DNA of 64,000 bases from Astropecten irregularis (GCA_963971285.1 OZ020262.1:8252745-8316744), one strand, 5' to 3'. Shown: positions 22,031 through 32,110, counted from the first letter of the stretch. Numbers and translations are program-made. Notes: generated by a model from the sequence alone, not told the origin.

Positions 22031-23124
22031 ACAGACAGCCTGGTATCCGCGTGCGTAATAGCCACAGTTTCAAAGCAAACGTACATTGTGTACGTGCACC
22101 AGCGAAAGTCTCAATCAGTACATTACACGTGCCGTGGGCTTGAAATGAAGTGTATGTTGCGCTCGGTCGGAAGGCCTACCTTTTTGGATCGCGGCCGGGT
22201 TCGTTCCACCATTACGGACGGTGGCTCACGGCCGGCCGGCTCGGTACAGATTTCGCCGTGGGCTTGAAATTGAAGTGTACGTATCCTTTTTGGATCGCGG
22301 CCGGGTTCGTTACCGTATACGGACGGTGGCTCACGTACGGCCGGCCGGCTAGGTACAGATTTGCAGTAAGAAATGGTAGTAATTTTCCGATGGAATATAT
22401 TCCGGTGATAGTTGAATATGTTCTCACTGTTCTACCGGGTATGATCATTTTTGGTGTAATTGATGACCGGATATATTTTTCAGTCCACCGTTAATTCCGA
22501 CCACTGCGCGATCTGTGATGAGGTGGATGGATGACCTTTTTATTTCTGTTTGATCATGGATTGGGCCGGCGCCGAGTTTGTGACTTGCTAACTGTTTGTG
22601 GGACCATTCGTAAAGGAAATCATTTAAAAATCAGCGGCAGCTTGACATGGGCAAACAATGCGGACTTAAAAAAACACCCTCCTCCATACCGTATGCGAGA
22701 TGCGTGTACACGGTATATCACAGCGCACGTGTTAAATTCTGGGAACACCCTCCATAGGGCTGTGAGTTTGAGTTTGAAAGGTGGAACAGCCAAAAAGGCA
22801 TTTCGCATAACGTAATTTGGTCGAGATGGCACTGCGCACTCCATTAAAAATGGCCGACTGAGGGCAAACGGATGGAATCTAGACACCTTCGGTAAGTTTT
22901 GGGTCATTTTTTCTGCATATAATGATCTTTAGATATTCAAAGGGGTTTTATATGACTCATTGATAAGTACCAATCAGATCCATGTGGTCAGATCGTGTGT
23001 TTGGATTTTGGAAATTGGAAAACTAATAATAATAATAATAATAACTGGTATTTATAAAGCGCCTTTACAGGAGATCAAAGCGCTGTACAGAAAGTATAGA
23101 CAAACAACAAGACAAGGACAGGGG

Positions 23125-24130
23125 TTATGGGAACAAATATGATTTAAGCCGTTTCCTAAAAACAGTGACTGAGGGAGAATTCCTGATGTTGATAGGGACA
23201 GAGTTCCACAGTTTGGGACCAGCTATAGAAAATGATCTATCTCCGAAAGATTTTGACCGAGTAGGAATAGACAGAAGAAGTTTGTCATCAGAAGATCGGA
23301 GTCCCGATCTGCCTGGTTGATACAAAGTGAGTAATTGAGACAAGTAGGGAGGAGAAATACCATGTAAGCATTTGTAGACCATGAGAAGAAGTTTGAAAGA
23401 TAGTCGTTGTTTGATAGGTAGCCAATGAAGTTTAGAAATTAAGGATGAGGCATCAACGGAGCAGTGAACAGAGAAAATGAGTCTGGCTGCACGGTTTTGA
23501 AGCTTTTGTAGCCTGTGTATTTCACCTTGGGTGATTCCAAATAGCAGAGAGTTGCAATAGTCCAGTCTAGATGTTATGAAGGAACGGACAACGTGATGAC
23601 AGGTGTCATGATCAATGTATTTACGAATACGCCAAAGGTTACGTAGATGGAAATTAACAGACTTACAGATGGAAGAAACATGATTGGTCATAGTGAACGA
23701 AGAATCGAAAATGACTCCAAGGTTACGCACCGTGCGGACAGCTGAAATTTGTGTCAGGCCAATATTTAAAGTGAGAGGGTCTCCAAGTTGTGTTAGGACA
23801 CGTGGAGAAGCTGCTACAAAGAACTCGGTTTTGTTATTGTTTAGCTTCAGCATATTGCAGGTCATCCATTGTTGTATGTGTGAAATGCATTTAGAGAGGT
23901 TTTGAAGAGCAGTGACTGACTCACCAGGAATGGAAGGGTTGAAGGAAGTATAAAGTTGTATGTCATCTGCATATATGTGAAACGATAGATTGTACTGTTC
24001 AATGATATGAGCGACGGGTTTGATATAGAATGTGAAGAGTGCAGGCCCAAGCACCGATCCTTGGGGAACTCCAAATTCAACCTGGGGTTTCATCAGACAG
24101 GATTCCTTCGATGCGGACGCGGTTCTTACG
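23125..24130 (-). CDS. LINE protein, C-terminal RT frame (shifted)
   Basis: This frame continues the RT after the shift: VEFGVPQGSVLGPALF (motif B), FHIYADDIQLY (motif C, YADD), MLKLNNNKTEF, VRNLGVIFDSSF, then a C-terminal region ending FRKRLKSYLFP. The frame is open further upstream to 24177, but only the part from about CLMKPQVEFG is collinear with the protein. The shift falls at an AAACCCC run near 24087-24093 (read on the minus strand), a slippery-looking site; most likely it is a simple indel. Confidence 0.85.
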
Positions 24131-26635
24131 ATCATAGAAATAACTTGTGAACCAGGACAGGGCTGCGTCACGGACACCGTAAAGTTGACTCAACCTGTTG
24201 AGGAGTATTGTTTGGTCCAATGTGTCAAAGGCGGCTGACAAGTCAAGCATGACGAGTAGTACCGCCTTCTTACAATCAATAGCCCGAAGAATGTCATTCT
24301 GCACAAGGAGCAGTGCTGTCTCTGTACTATGATTGCGTTTGTAAGCAGATTGGAATGGACTGTCTAGATTGTTGGAAGTAACGTGGCGAGTAAGACGTTT
24401 GTAAACAATTTTCTCCAGTAGTTTTGACAGAAATGAGGTATTAGAAATAGGACGATAGTTCTTTAAATCATTGTGATCAAGTGTTGGTTTTTTAAGGATG
24501 GGTGTGACTATGGCTTGTCGGAAACAGTTAGGGAAATTACCAGATGAAAGGGAGGAATTGATGATATGAACAAGAGATGGAGCAATGCAATTGACATTAG
24601 CTTTTAGCAACCATGTTGGCAAGGCGTCCAGGGCACAGGATTTGTTTGGGGAAACTTTTATGATTTCAGTAACTTCCTGGATATCTGTGGGAGGGAATAC
24701 TGAAAGCAGATTAAAAGTGCCGGTTATTTCTGGGGCAAGAGGAACTTGAGGGGATGGGGGCGGGGCTATGCTATTTTGAATATCACCCCTTATGTCAGCA
24801 ACCTTTGCAACAAAGTGTTTGGCAAAATTGTTAGCAGTAACTAAATTATCACCGGAAGGAAAGTTGCCACATGGAGTATTTAACAGTGTATGAACAGTTT
24901 TATACATATCTTTAACATTGCAATGTGAAAGTTTATTACAGAAAAATACCCTTTTAGCATTAATAATCAAAGTTTTAACAAGAGTTAACTGTGTGTTGTA
25001 GGCAGTTTGATCATCCGGGAGCTTGCTCTTCCGCCATCGACGCTCCAGTCTTCTTTTGACACGCCTGGCATTGTGGACCGCATCGTTGTACCAAGGTGAT
25101 CTATGTCGACACACACGGGTGCGAGTACGAACGGGAGCGAAGTCATCTAGAATCTTTGTAACAGCATCACCGAAGAACTGGGCCTGGTCGTTGACATCTT
25201 GGAGGAGGAAAAGGGGCTTGAGCTTATCACTGAAAGCTGTGGAAAGAGCTTCTGTGTCCACATGTTGGAAGTTCCGGGTTTTTGAGACTGACTTGGGAGG
25301 GCGAGGCTTAGACCGGTTGAGTGTAAAGTGGACAGCAAAGTGATCGGACAAACTGATATCACGCACGCTGCAGTTTAACACCAGGTCGTCCTCGGGTCGA
25401 GCCAGTACAAGATCAAGGATGTGGCCAAGTCTGTGGGTGGGAGATAACACAAATTGGTGAAGACCAACACTGGATATGGACGAGATGAATTTATCTGTTT
25501 CTGGCTTGTCCAGGTTATCAAAATGGACATTGAAGTCACCAGTCACGACTAGTTTACCTGTCATGGTAGTTGATATTTCGGAGATGAAGGAGTCGAATTC
25601 CATCAGGAAGGTAGTTGTTTTCAGATTATTGGCTCTAGATGGTGGCGGTCTGTAGATCAGTGCAAAAACGATTGATTTTCTGTGATCAGTGACCAGGGCA
25701 TACTCAAATGAGGAAATGTTGGGATTGGCGAAGCTGGTGCAAGACTGAAGATCCAGATGAGATTTGAAAATCACTCCAATCCCACCATGACCATCTCCAC
25801 TTGGACGAGGAAAGTTCAGGAAAGTATATCCGCTGGGGGTACACTCCCCAGTGACGACATGATCATCATAGTGAAGCCAGGTTTCGGTTAAAAACATAAC
25901 ATCAATGTCAAGATCCGTGATATACTCAAGGAGCAGCGTGGATTTATTCCTGACGGAGCGGGCATTCCAGACGCATATGGAGAGATTTATATCCCTTGGA
26001 TCAGAGACACGGTCAATAACATGGAGGTTATCAATGTTGCAGCGTGTTCTTGTTGTATGTCTTGTGGACCGTGGGGGTCGGTGTCGAACCAGAGCTGGAA
26101 TGGGGGAACCCTCATGCTCTCGAGGGGAGTACGTGTACTGTAGTGGGAAACGTGAACGTATATATTGATCAGATCTGGTACCTCGGTGGGTTCGGGGAAC
26201 ATCAGCCAGAATATCAAATGATTTAAGTTTGGACCAAAGGTCACTGGAGACGGTAGATCGATGCTGGTTCATTAGTTTTATCTGTAGCAACTGATCTCTT
26301 GAGTACTTCACAACCGGTACAGGTGAGTCTGTGTTGTTAAGCAGACCCCGTGGAATATCATGCGGTGGGCCTGGGTTCGGGTTTATGTCACCACTAAGCA
26401 TGAGAAGTTGAAATGTAGCAGATGAGTTGTGATAATATAACAACCTGGATCCGAAATATCGGGATCTTCTAACTTTGACTGCAGGCAGGTTGCTATGCCC
26501 AGTGTCAGGGGTCGAAGGAGACGCCATCACGATTGTGCAGATCAGCACAACCGTTGCCATGAACGACACCATTGTTGACTTATTGTTCACGGAAATTCCA
26601 GTTACGTAATTCAACAGTGAAGTGGGGGCATGCAA
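24077..26635 (-). CDS. LINE protein, N-terminal frame: 2A-like motif, endonuclease, start of RT
   Basis: 852 residues. A hydrophobic segment (about 23-38, MVSFMATVVLICTIVM) is followed by a 2A-like ribosome-skipping motif at about 81-90 (SGDINPNPGP); skipping would separate G89 from P90. The motif departs from the usual D(V/I)ExNPGP at the Glu position. An APE-type endonuclease follows (ICVWNARSVRNK, LTETWL, VTGDFNVH, LSDHFAVHF). The RT then begins (LKNYRPISNTSFLSKLLEK and LLVMLDLSAAFDTLD, which carries motif A). The frame ends ILSDETPG, where the next frame takes over. Known families: 2A motifs at the N-terminus of APE-type LINE proteins are documented in sea urchin and related animals. Confidence 0.88.
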   Translation of the reverse strand: MHAPTSLLNYVTGISVNNKSTMVSFMATVVLICTIVMASPSTPDTGHSNLPAVKVRRSRYFGSRLLYYHNSSATFQLLMLSGDINPNPGPPHDIPRGLLNNTDSPVPVVKYSRDQLLQIKLMNQHRSTVSSDLWSKLKSFDILADVPRTHRGTRSDQYIRSRFPLQYTYSPREHEGSPIPALVRHRPPRSTRHTTRTRCNIDNLHVIDRVSDPRDINLSICVWNARSVRNKSTLLLEYITDLDIDVMFLTETWLHYDDHVVTGECTPSGYTFLNFPRPSGDGHGGIGVIFKSHLDLQSCTSFANPNISSFEYALVTDHRKSIVFALIYRPPPSRANNLKTTTFLMEFDSFISEISTTMTGKLVVTGDFNVHFDNLDKPETDKFISSISSVGLHQFVLSPTHRLGHILDLVLARPEDDLVLNCSVRDISLSDHFAVHFTLNRSKPRPPKSVSKTRNFQHVDTEALSTAFSDKLKPLFLLQDVNDQAQFFGDAVTKILDDFAPVRTRTRVCRHRSPWYNDAVHNARRVKRRLERRWRKSKLPDDQTAYNTQLTLVKTLIINAKRVFFCNKLSHCNVKDMYKTVHTLLNTPCGNFPSGDNLVTANNFAKHFVAKVADIRGDIQNSIAPPPSPQVPLAPEITGTFNLLSVFPPTDIQEVTEIIKVSPNKSCALDALPTWLLKANVNCIAPSLVHIINSSLSSGNFPNCFRQAIVTPILKKPTLDHNDLKNYRPISNTSFLSKLLEKIVYKRLTRHVTSNNLDSPFQSAYKRNHSTETALLLVQNDILRAIDCKKAVLLVMLDLSAAFDTLDQTILLNRLSQLYGVRDAALSWFTSYFYDRKNRVRIEGILSDETPG

Positions 26636-26978
26636 GTGTCAGTTGGATCTCAGAACACCGAGTGCAGTCAGAAAATGGTACGTGAAATCTCACCAAACTG
26701 GAACAGAGAATTCTCGTGAAACGTTTCCCTCAGGAATCACTGTTAATGTACAGATCAGATGATGTCAAGATCAGGTAGCTTAGCTATCAATACGATGAGA
26801 AAAGTACAGAAATATGCAGACAGGTACAATGCGGCAACCCAACGGCGCACAGCACATAGATCAGTCAAGTTGTGCCTAGAAGAACTAAGTGGAAACGTAT
26901 TTCACAAGTTGGCCAAAAAGTATTTCCCAAACATTTTGAACGGCCTTAATTACTCGTAACCCTAAGGTCCCTGTCCCC

Positions 26979-28073
26979 TAGTTGCGATGATCGTAACCCT
27001 AGGTCTGACCAGGGACTGGGACCTTAGGGTTACGACAAAACTGGATACAAAAAATGGGTACAACCTTTTTGGATCGCGGCCGGCGTCGCTCCACCGTTAC
27101 GGTCGGTGGCTCACGGCCGGCCGGCTCGGTACAGATTTCGCCGTGGGCTTGAAATGTTGCGCTCGGTCGGCACCTTTTTGGATCGCGGCCGGGTTCGTTA
27201 CCGCATACGGCTCGGTACAGAACTACAGATTTGCAGTAAGAAATTGTGGGTTTTCCGCGATCCGCAGTGGAATATTCCGGTGATATTTTTAGGAATATGT
27301 CCTCACTGTCCTACCGGGTATGATAATTTTTTGTGTAATTGATGACCGGATGTATTTTTCAGTCCAGCGTTAATTCCGACCACTGCGCGATCTGTGATGA
27401 GGTGGATGACCTTTTTATTCTGTTTGATCATGGATTGGGTCGGCACCGAGTTTGTGACTTGCTAACATATTTTGTCTGTTTGTGGGACCATTCATAAAGG
27501 AAATCATTTGATAATCTTAGCAATTTCCTTTAGTTCATGATGAAAGATTTGAATTGTCAGCGGCAGCTTGACATGGGCAAACAATGCGGACTTAAAAAAA
27601 AACCTCCTCCATACTGTATTATACGATATGCGTGTACACGGTATATCATGCACATCGCACGTGTTATTCTGGGAACACCCTCCATAGGGCTGCGAGTCGA
27701 GTTTGAAAGGTGGAACAGCCAAAACGGCATTGCGCATGACGTAATTTGGTCGAGATGGCACACTGCGCACTATTCAAAATGGCCGACTGACGGCAAACGG
27801 AGGGAATCTCGACACCTTCGGTAAGTTTTGGGTCATTTTTTCTGCAGAAAATGATCTTTCGATATTCAAAGTGGTTTTATATGACTCATTGATAAGTACC
27901 AATCAGATCCATGTAGTCAGATTTTGTGTTTGGATTTTGGAAAGTGGAAAACTAAGTGGAAACGTACTTCAGGAGTTGGCCAAAAAGGTTGTACCCATTT
28001 TTTGTATCCAGTTTTGTCGTAACCCTAAGGTCCCAGTCCCTGGTCAGACCTAGGGTTACGATCATCGCAACTA
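26979..28073. mobile_element. Younger MULE-like copy (1095 bp) with perfect 94-bp inverted repeats
   Basis: The arms 26979-27072 and 27980-28073 are perfect inverse copies by eye, starting TAGTTGCGATGATCGTAACC. The target duplication is 9 bp, CCTGTCCCC, at 26970-26978 and 28074-28082. The flanking DNA on both sides is itself the terminal repeat of the older copy, so the element inserted into its own kind. The interior (27073-27979) matches 22186-23026 but lacks the LINE. No transposase is visible. Confidence 0.85.
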
Positions 28074-28315
28074 CCTGTCCCCATGTCAGACCTAGGGTTA
28101 CGATCATCGCAACTAACACGGTAGGTAGTTTTTAAACCTAGGGCTTGGAGCTATAGCTCCATTATTAAATGAAGGGACGCTTTTTGGTTAGAATTACTTG
28201 CTAAATCATGGTTATTTCTGTCACTATTGTATGCCAATAGTATTGGCAGTCTGGTCAATCATACCTGTACTTTTTTCCATTTGGTTGGCACCGGACAATT
28301 ACTTTTTTTTACAAG

Positions 28316-28410
28316 TTGACCCCGCGACCGTGGGGCAACTCGACTCGAGACAGCTCGACTCCGAAGACAACTGGACTCCGAAGACAACTCGTCTCCGAAA
28401 CAAGTCGCGG
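28316..28410. repeat. GACAACTCGACTCCGAA short tandem repeat
   Basis: Irregular units of about 17 bases (CAACTCGACTCGAGACAG, CTCGACTCCGAAGACAAC and variants). The reverse complement resembles 48488-48560 and a piece near 61265-61280. Confidence 0.5.
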
Positions 28411-28455
28411 ACTCCATGTGCGATGTTTGCGAAAATCAATTAGGGCCTGGGGATG

Positions 28456-28906
28456 GGAAAGAATTCCACTGATGACCATTACATTACGGAAAAAGGATTA
28501 ACAGTTAGGGGCCTATCCTCAAAGAGTTATAACTTATTGGATACAAATTATGATGAACTTCAATCTCAGGTGTGGAAAACTTGGGTAGCATATCTGTAAA
28601 TAGCTGCAGTAACTGTATGTAGCCCTATATTTAAGTTACTCCTCAGTTGTTTACATTCTGACGTTGTCGTCGTATATATATAGGCCTATATACGACAACA
28701 ACGTCAGAATGTAAACAATTAAGGAGCAATATAGGGTTACAGTTACTGCAGCTAATCTGTAAAGTGATTTTTTACAGGGTTTTTTACCTACAAATTGTAC
28801 ACTTCCAATACCGAAGGCAATACTGCAGCAGCCATTTTGCTCAAAACACCCTTTGTTGGTCCCATAGAATTGTGCACAAATGATGGTCATCAGTGGAATT
28901 CTTTCC
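28456..28906. mobile_element. Foldback MITE family F, copy 1, with a nested element
   Basis: The ends are GGAAAGAATTCCACTGATGA and its inverse. Copies lie at about 30562-30795 and, inverted, at 32881-33128. This copy is longer because of the nested element at 28601-28754. No coding is seen. Confidence 0.8.
28601..28754. mobile_element. Nested 154-bp palindromic MITE with a 9-bp target duplication
   Basis: The arms of about 70 bases start TAGCTGCAGTAACTGTA and close with TACGACAACAACGTCAG-like inverse sequence. ATCTGTAAA flanks both sides (28592-28600 and 28755-28763). Copy 2 of the host MITE (near 30675) shows the empty site. Confidence 0.82.
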
Positions 28907-28926
28907 AAAAAGGTGATTTTTCCAAT

Positions 28927-29212
28927 TTAGGCCCTACTTGCCCGAGTAGATTTAAATAAAACTTCAATTGTAGTAGTAGTAGTACTACAGGTTGCGATAG
29001 GACAATTAATTGGTCCATCAAGGTGAGTTGGGCCTGGCTGAGGGTTAATTAATATAATACCATCACTGCAAAGTACAAACACCCAAAAAGTTGATGCTAA
29101 AACCTTTGAGGTACGTACATATACTCTAGTTAGTATGCTGTTTAATCTATTTTTTGAATGTCGACATTCAAAGAAAGTATTGAAATTTGTGCCAGTAAGC
29201 TCGAAGGCACCC
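28927..29212. other. Unassigned DNA between the MITE and the minisatellite
   Basis: It contains a short TAG/TAC repeat near 28970-28985. The minus-strand short frame has no recognisable domain. Nothing further is seen. Confidence 0.4.
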
Positions 29213-29985
29213 TGTTTACAGCTCAATCCAACAGAATCCAATAAGAATATTGACCATCTGTTTACAGCTCAATCCAACATAATCCAACAAGAATATTGAC
29301 CACCTGTTTACAGCTCAATCCAACAGAATCCAACAAGAATATTGACCCTCTGTTTACTGCTCAATCCAACAGAATCCAACAAGAATACTGACCCTCTATT
29401 TACTGCTCAATCCAACAGAATCCAACAAGAATATTGACCGTCTGTTTACAGCTCAATCCAACAGAATCCAACAAGAATATTGACCGTCGGTTTACAGCTC
29501 AATCCAACAGAATCCAACAAGAATATTGACTGTCTGTTTACAGCTCAATCCAACAGAATCCAACAAGAATATTGACCGTCTGTTTACAGCTCAATCCAAC
29601 AGAATCCAACAAGAATATTGACCGTCTGTTTACAGCTCAATCCAACAGAATCCAACAAGAATATTGACCGTCTGTTTACAGCTCAATCCAACAGAATCCA
29701 ACAAGAATACTGACCCTCTGTTTACTGCTCAATCCAACAGAATCCAACAAGAATATTGACCCTCTGTTTACAGCTCAATCCAACAGAATCCAACAAGAAT
29801 ATTGACCGTCTGTTTACAGCTCAATCCAACAGAATCCAACAAGAATATTGACCGTCTGTTTACAGCTCAATCCAACAGAATCCAACAAGAATATTGACCG
29901 TCTGTTGACTGCTCAATCCAACAGAATCCAACAAGAATATTGACCATCTGTTTGCTTCTAAATCCAACAGAATCCAACAAATATT
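29213..29985. repeat. 46-bp minisatellite, about 17 units
   Basis: The unit begins GTTTACAGCTCAATCCAACA and continues GAATCCAACAAGAATATTGA then CCGTCT. Units at the two ends vary (for example GACCCTCTGTTTACTGC), and central ones are nearly uniform, as expected for an array that grows in the middle. Confidence 0.93.
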
Positions 29986-29989
29986 TCCG

Positions 29990-30205
29990 CCTAAAATGAA
30001 GTGTATTATCCAGAAAGAGTAAAACCATTTAACACCAAAAACATTTTTTGATCTTGGCAAGATAAAAATCCTTCTTTATGTTTTATAAGAAAAATTGAGT
30101 CAGGTTTTCACTATTTTCTCGGAGGTACGATTCAGTTTATTTCATGTACATGTACATGCTGGATTAGACAAAGTGTGAGTGCTGTTCTGTCACCTTTACC
30201 AACGT
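29990..30205. mobile_element. TTAA MITE remnant
   Basis: The sequence TTTCCGCCTAAAATG...TATCCAGAAAGAG, then GTACATGCTGGATTAGACAAA, matches the interior of the TTAA MITEs at 1813-2336 (reverse orientation) and 48728-49111. The ends are degraded. Confidence 0.55.
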
Positions 30206-30423
30206 TCTACACACCCTATAAGTATATGAATTCTTTGTGAAAAGAAAAAAATTGTGAACAATTGTGAAAAGAAAGCTGATGGTTTTGGGCTTTATTGAGT
30301 TTTCAAATGCAGACTGCTTTAATTAATAGTACACAATTTACAATGTTGCCTTGAATTATTCTACATGTAATTCTAACTTTGTTAGTGACTTATAGTGGTT
30401 TACATTTATTTTATCTCCCTTAG

Positions 30424-31591
30424 GTCTTTCAAACAGCAAATAGATACCATTTTATTCACACGCTTGCACTGCTGGCAGCTCCAATGATGAGACATCCCAT
30501 GATCGTAAGTAAAGGGTTTACATATTTTCTGCTGTTTTCTGAGTTAAGAGGAACCTGACTGACAGAATTCCACTGATGACCATTACAGAAAAAGGGTTAT
30601 ATCCTCTATGAGTTACCTTACTGGAAACAAGTTATGACGATCTTCAATCTCGGCTTTGTAACGCTGGGGTAGCATATCTGAAAAGTTGGTTTTACATTTG
30701 TTTTGACCTACAATGATACACATCGAATGCAGCGGCAGCCATTTATCTCAAAACGAGTTGTGCACAAATGATGGTCATTCAGTGGATTTCTTTTCTTGCC
30801 AGACTTGATTTTTTGTATCCTTCTCAGTCAAAGCGAAGAAAGATGCTATACAAGGATCAAAACATGCGGCCCTTCGATCCTAACTCTAAGAATTTAATAT
30901 ATTTCAGGTCATTATTTTGGTTGATGAGCAGTTTGCAGCAGTGAAATTATTATTATTGGTATTTTCTGCTGTTATTGAAGTATGAAAAATGTAGGGCAAA
31001 CGTTTAGATGCTTTGTACAGTACATTATTTATCGAGAAAAGAGTAAAAACCAATCGCCGAAAACAATTTTGATCTTTTAAAGATAAAAAAGTAACGGTGA
31101 AAAGATTTCAAACATACCAAAAGGCATTTTTCATTGTTTTCTCAAAAAGTGGGACTGAACATTTCACAGATGACTGTTACTGTATCTTCCTTGATATTTC
31201 TGCCCATGAATCTGCATTTCTTTGACAAAAACCAAAGTATGATATTACCTTTAATTGTAGGTTGTCATTTGAAAGTAAATTTAATGTGGAGTTGCTAGAA
31301 CAATACTGAATAAACTTCGAAAAGAAATGTTTCATTGAGCTTTAAACAATAACCTTAATTTTTATCCTGAGTCAACATGCACTCCCAACCACTTGGTGTT
31401 GGGTATACTCACTATATAGTCTTCTGCATGTTCTGTACAATACACAGGTTGGTTGTCTTCTCATCTTCGGAATGCTTGGTTTCTGCGGTACGTGCTACTA
31501 CTCGGCCCTGACAGGATCGACTACCTTAAATAAATTCACTCCCTATGGCGGGATGACACTCATGGCTGGCTGGCTGGCTATGGCATTCTGA
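30424..31591 (+). CDS. TMEM256: TMEM256-like (DUF423) membrane protein, last two exons
   Basis: Exon 30424-30504 (81 nt, AG before, GTAAGT after) encodes VFQTANRYHFIHTLALLAAP and MMRHPMI. It matches the family signature FDKANKHHFLHSLALL of TMEM256. Exon 31448-31591 (AG before, stop TGA 31589-31591) encodes VGCLLIFGMLGFCGTCYYSA, then LTGSTTLNKFTPYGGMTLMA, then GWLAMAF. That fits the last transmembrane segments and the conserved P-x-GG turn. The family are small multi-pass membrane proteins of about 110-130 residues with unknown role, often assigned to mitochondria or other membranes. Both exons are in phase 0 and join cleanly. I did not find the 5' exon(s) with the Gly-Ala-His-Gly signature; they may lie far upstream past the repeats or be missing. 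Confidence 0.82.
30562..30795. mobile_element. Foldback MITE family F, copy 2 (in the TMEM256 intron)
   Basis: The ends CAGAATTCCACTGATGACC and GATGGTCATTCAGTGGA are diverged versions of the family ends. It shows the empty site for the nested element of copy 1. It lies in the intron between 30505 and 31447. Confidence 0.72.
31000..31254. mobile_element. TTAA MITE, 5'-degraded copy (in the TMEM256 intron)
   Basis: It ends CAAAGTATGATATTACC then TTTAA (TTAA at 31251-31254). Its interior shares CACAGATGACTGTTACTGTA and TGCCCATGAATCTG with the copies at 39259-39615, 42158-42487 and 45889-46260. Confidence 0.65.
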
Positions 31592-31849
31592 ACACGAACA
31601 TTCGGATGTGTGTACATGTACAAATTCCATCCCCTCAATCTATAGCGTTCCGCATGTGCGCTAAAAATAGCCCACTGGATCTCAGACAAACATGGCAAAC
31701 GTGTGTGCGTGTTGCTTGTGTGCATGCATGTGCATGCTTGAAGTTTGTCTGACATCCGGGGATTTTGTATATGCGTACGTGCGCTGGCCAAATCACTCGT
31801 GTGGCGTTATTATATATATAGTGCGGAGTGCTATATTGTGTTGGAGTTG
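31592..31849. other. TMEM256 3' region, unassigned
   Basis: 3' UTR and flank. The minus-strand frames 31543-31791 and 31635-31913 overlap the coding exon or each other and have no domain. A CATGCATGTGCATG-like repeat is near 31720. No AATAAA is seen close to the stop. Confidence 0.35.
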
Positions 31850-32110
31850 AATTGTCTTCAATGATCCTTTGGGATATGTGAGAGGTTTCATTGCTTCTCA
31901 ATCTCACAGCCAAATGAACGAAGATAATTGAGTATTATGGACTTCACCAACATTCATAGGGCTTGGGGGTAGCTCAGTCGGTAGAGTGCTGGTATGGTAT
32001 TTCAGTGGTCGCTGGTTTGAATCCTGCTCCTGTCAATTTTTATTTGTTCAGTTTTAATGGCTTAACATTAATCCAGTCAGTTTCCTTTGTGGTTAATTGA
32101 CAAATTTTGA
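31850..32110 (+). repeat. tRNA-like repeat unit, old monomer
   Basis: Diverged single copy of the 323-bp unit tandemly repeated at 53212-54255: the left flank (GATCCTTTGGGATATGTGAG, TTCATTGCTTCT), the tRNA-like core from 31959 (TAGCTCAGTCGGTAGAG, GGTTTGAATCC) and the right flank (GTCAGTTTCCTTTGTGGTTA) all align. The core has a recognisable A box and B box but weak stems. Here the anticodon loop reads ATGGTAT. Confidence 0.65.

Larger units (their letters stand above)
23027..26882 (-). mobile_element. CR1/L2-group LINE, nearly full length
   Basis: The element reads on the minus strand. It has a 5' leader of about 250 bases (26882 down to the start codon at 26635), a protein frame in two pieces, and a 3' end of TTTATAAAGCGCC-like sequence (+ strand) with a (TAA)n tail at 23027-23042. 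It is flanked by AACTAA on both sides (23021-23026 and 26883-26888). The uninterrupted site is seen in the related copy near 27945-27970. One frameshift separates the two frames, so this is a young but probably inactive copy. Confidence 0.85.
22186..28114. mobile_element. Older MULE-like copy, split by a LINE and by a second copy of itself
   Basis: Interior sequence of the element (tandem units with TTTTTGGATCGCGGCC and CGGCCGGCCGGCTCGGTACA) runs 22186-23026, resumes at 26883-26978 after the LINE, and resumes again at 28083-28114 after the younger copy. That last piece ends in ATCATCGCAACTA, the same terminal sequence as the younger copy's inverted repeat. The left terminal repeat is not seen, so the left end is lost or diverged. 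No transposase is recognised. Confidence 0.65.

Noticed and set aside
26957-28114. Telomere-like CCCTAA motifs
   Set aside because: Single occurrences inside GTAACCCTAAGGTCCC and GTAACCCTAGG, part of transposon terminal repeats, not a tandem telomeric array.
29213-29985. CRISPR-like regular repeat
   Set aside because: There are no unique spacers; the whole 46-bp unit repeats. This is a eukaryotic minisatellite.
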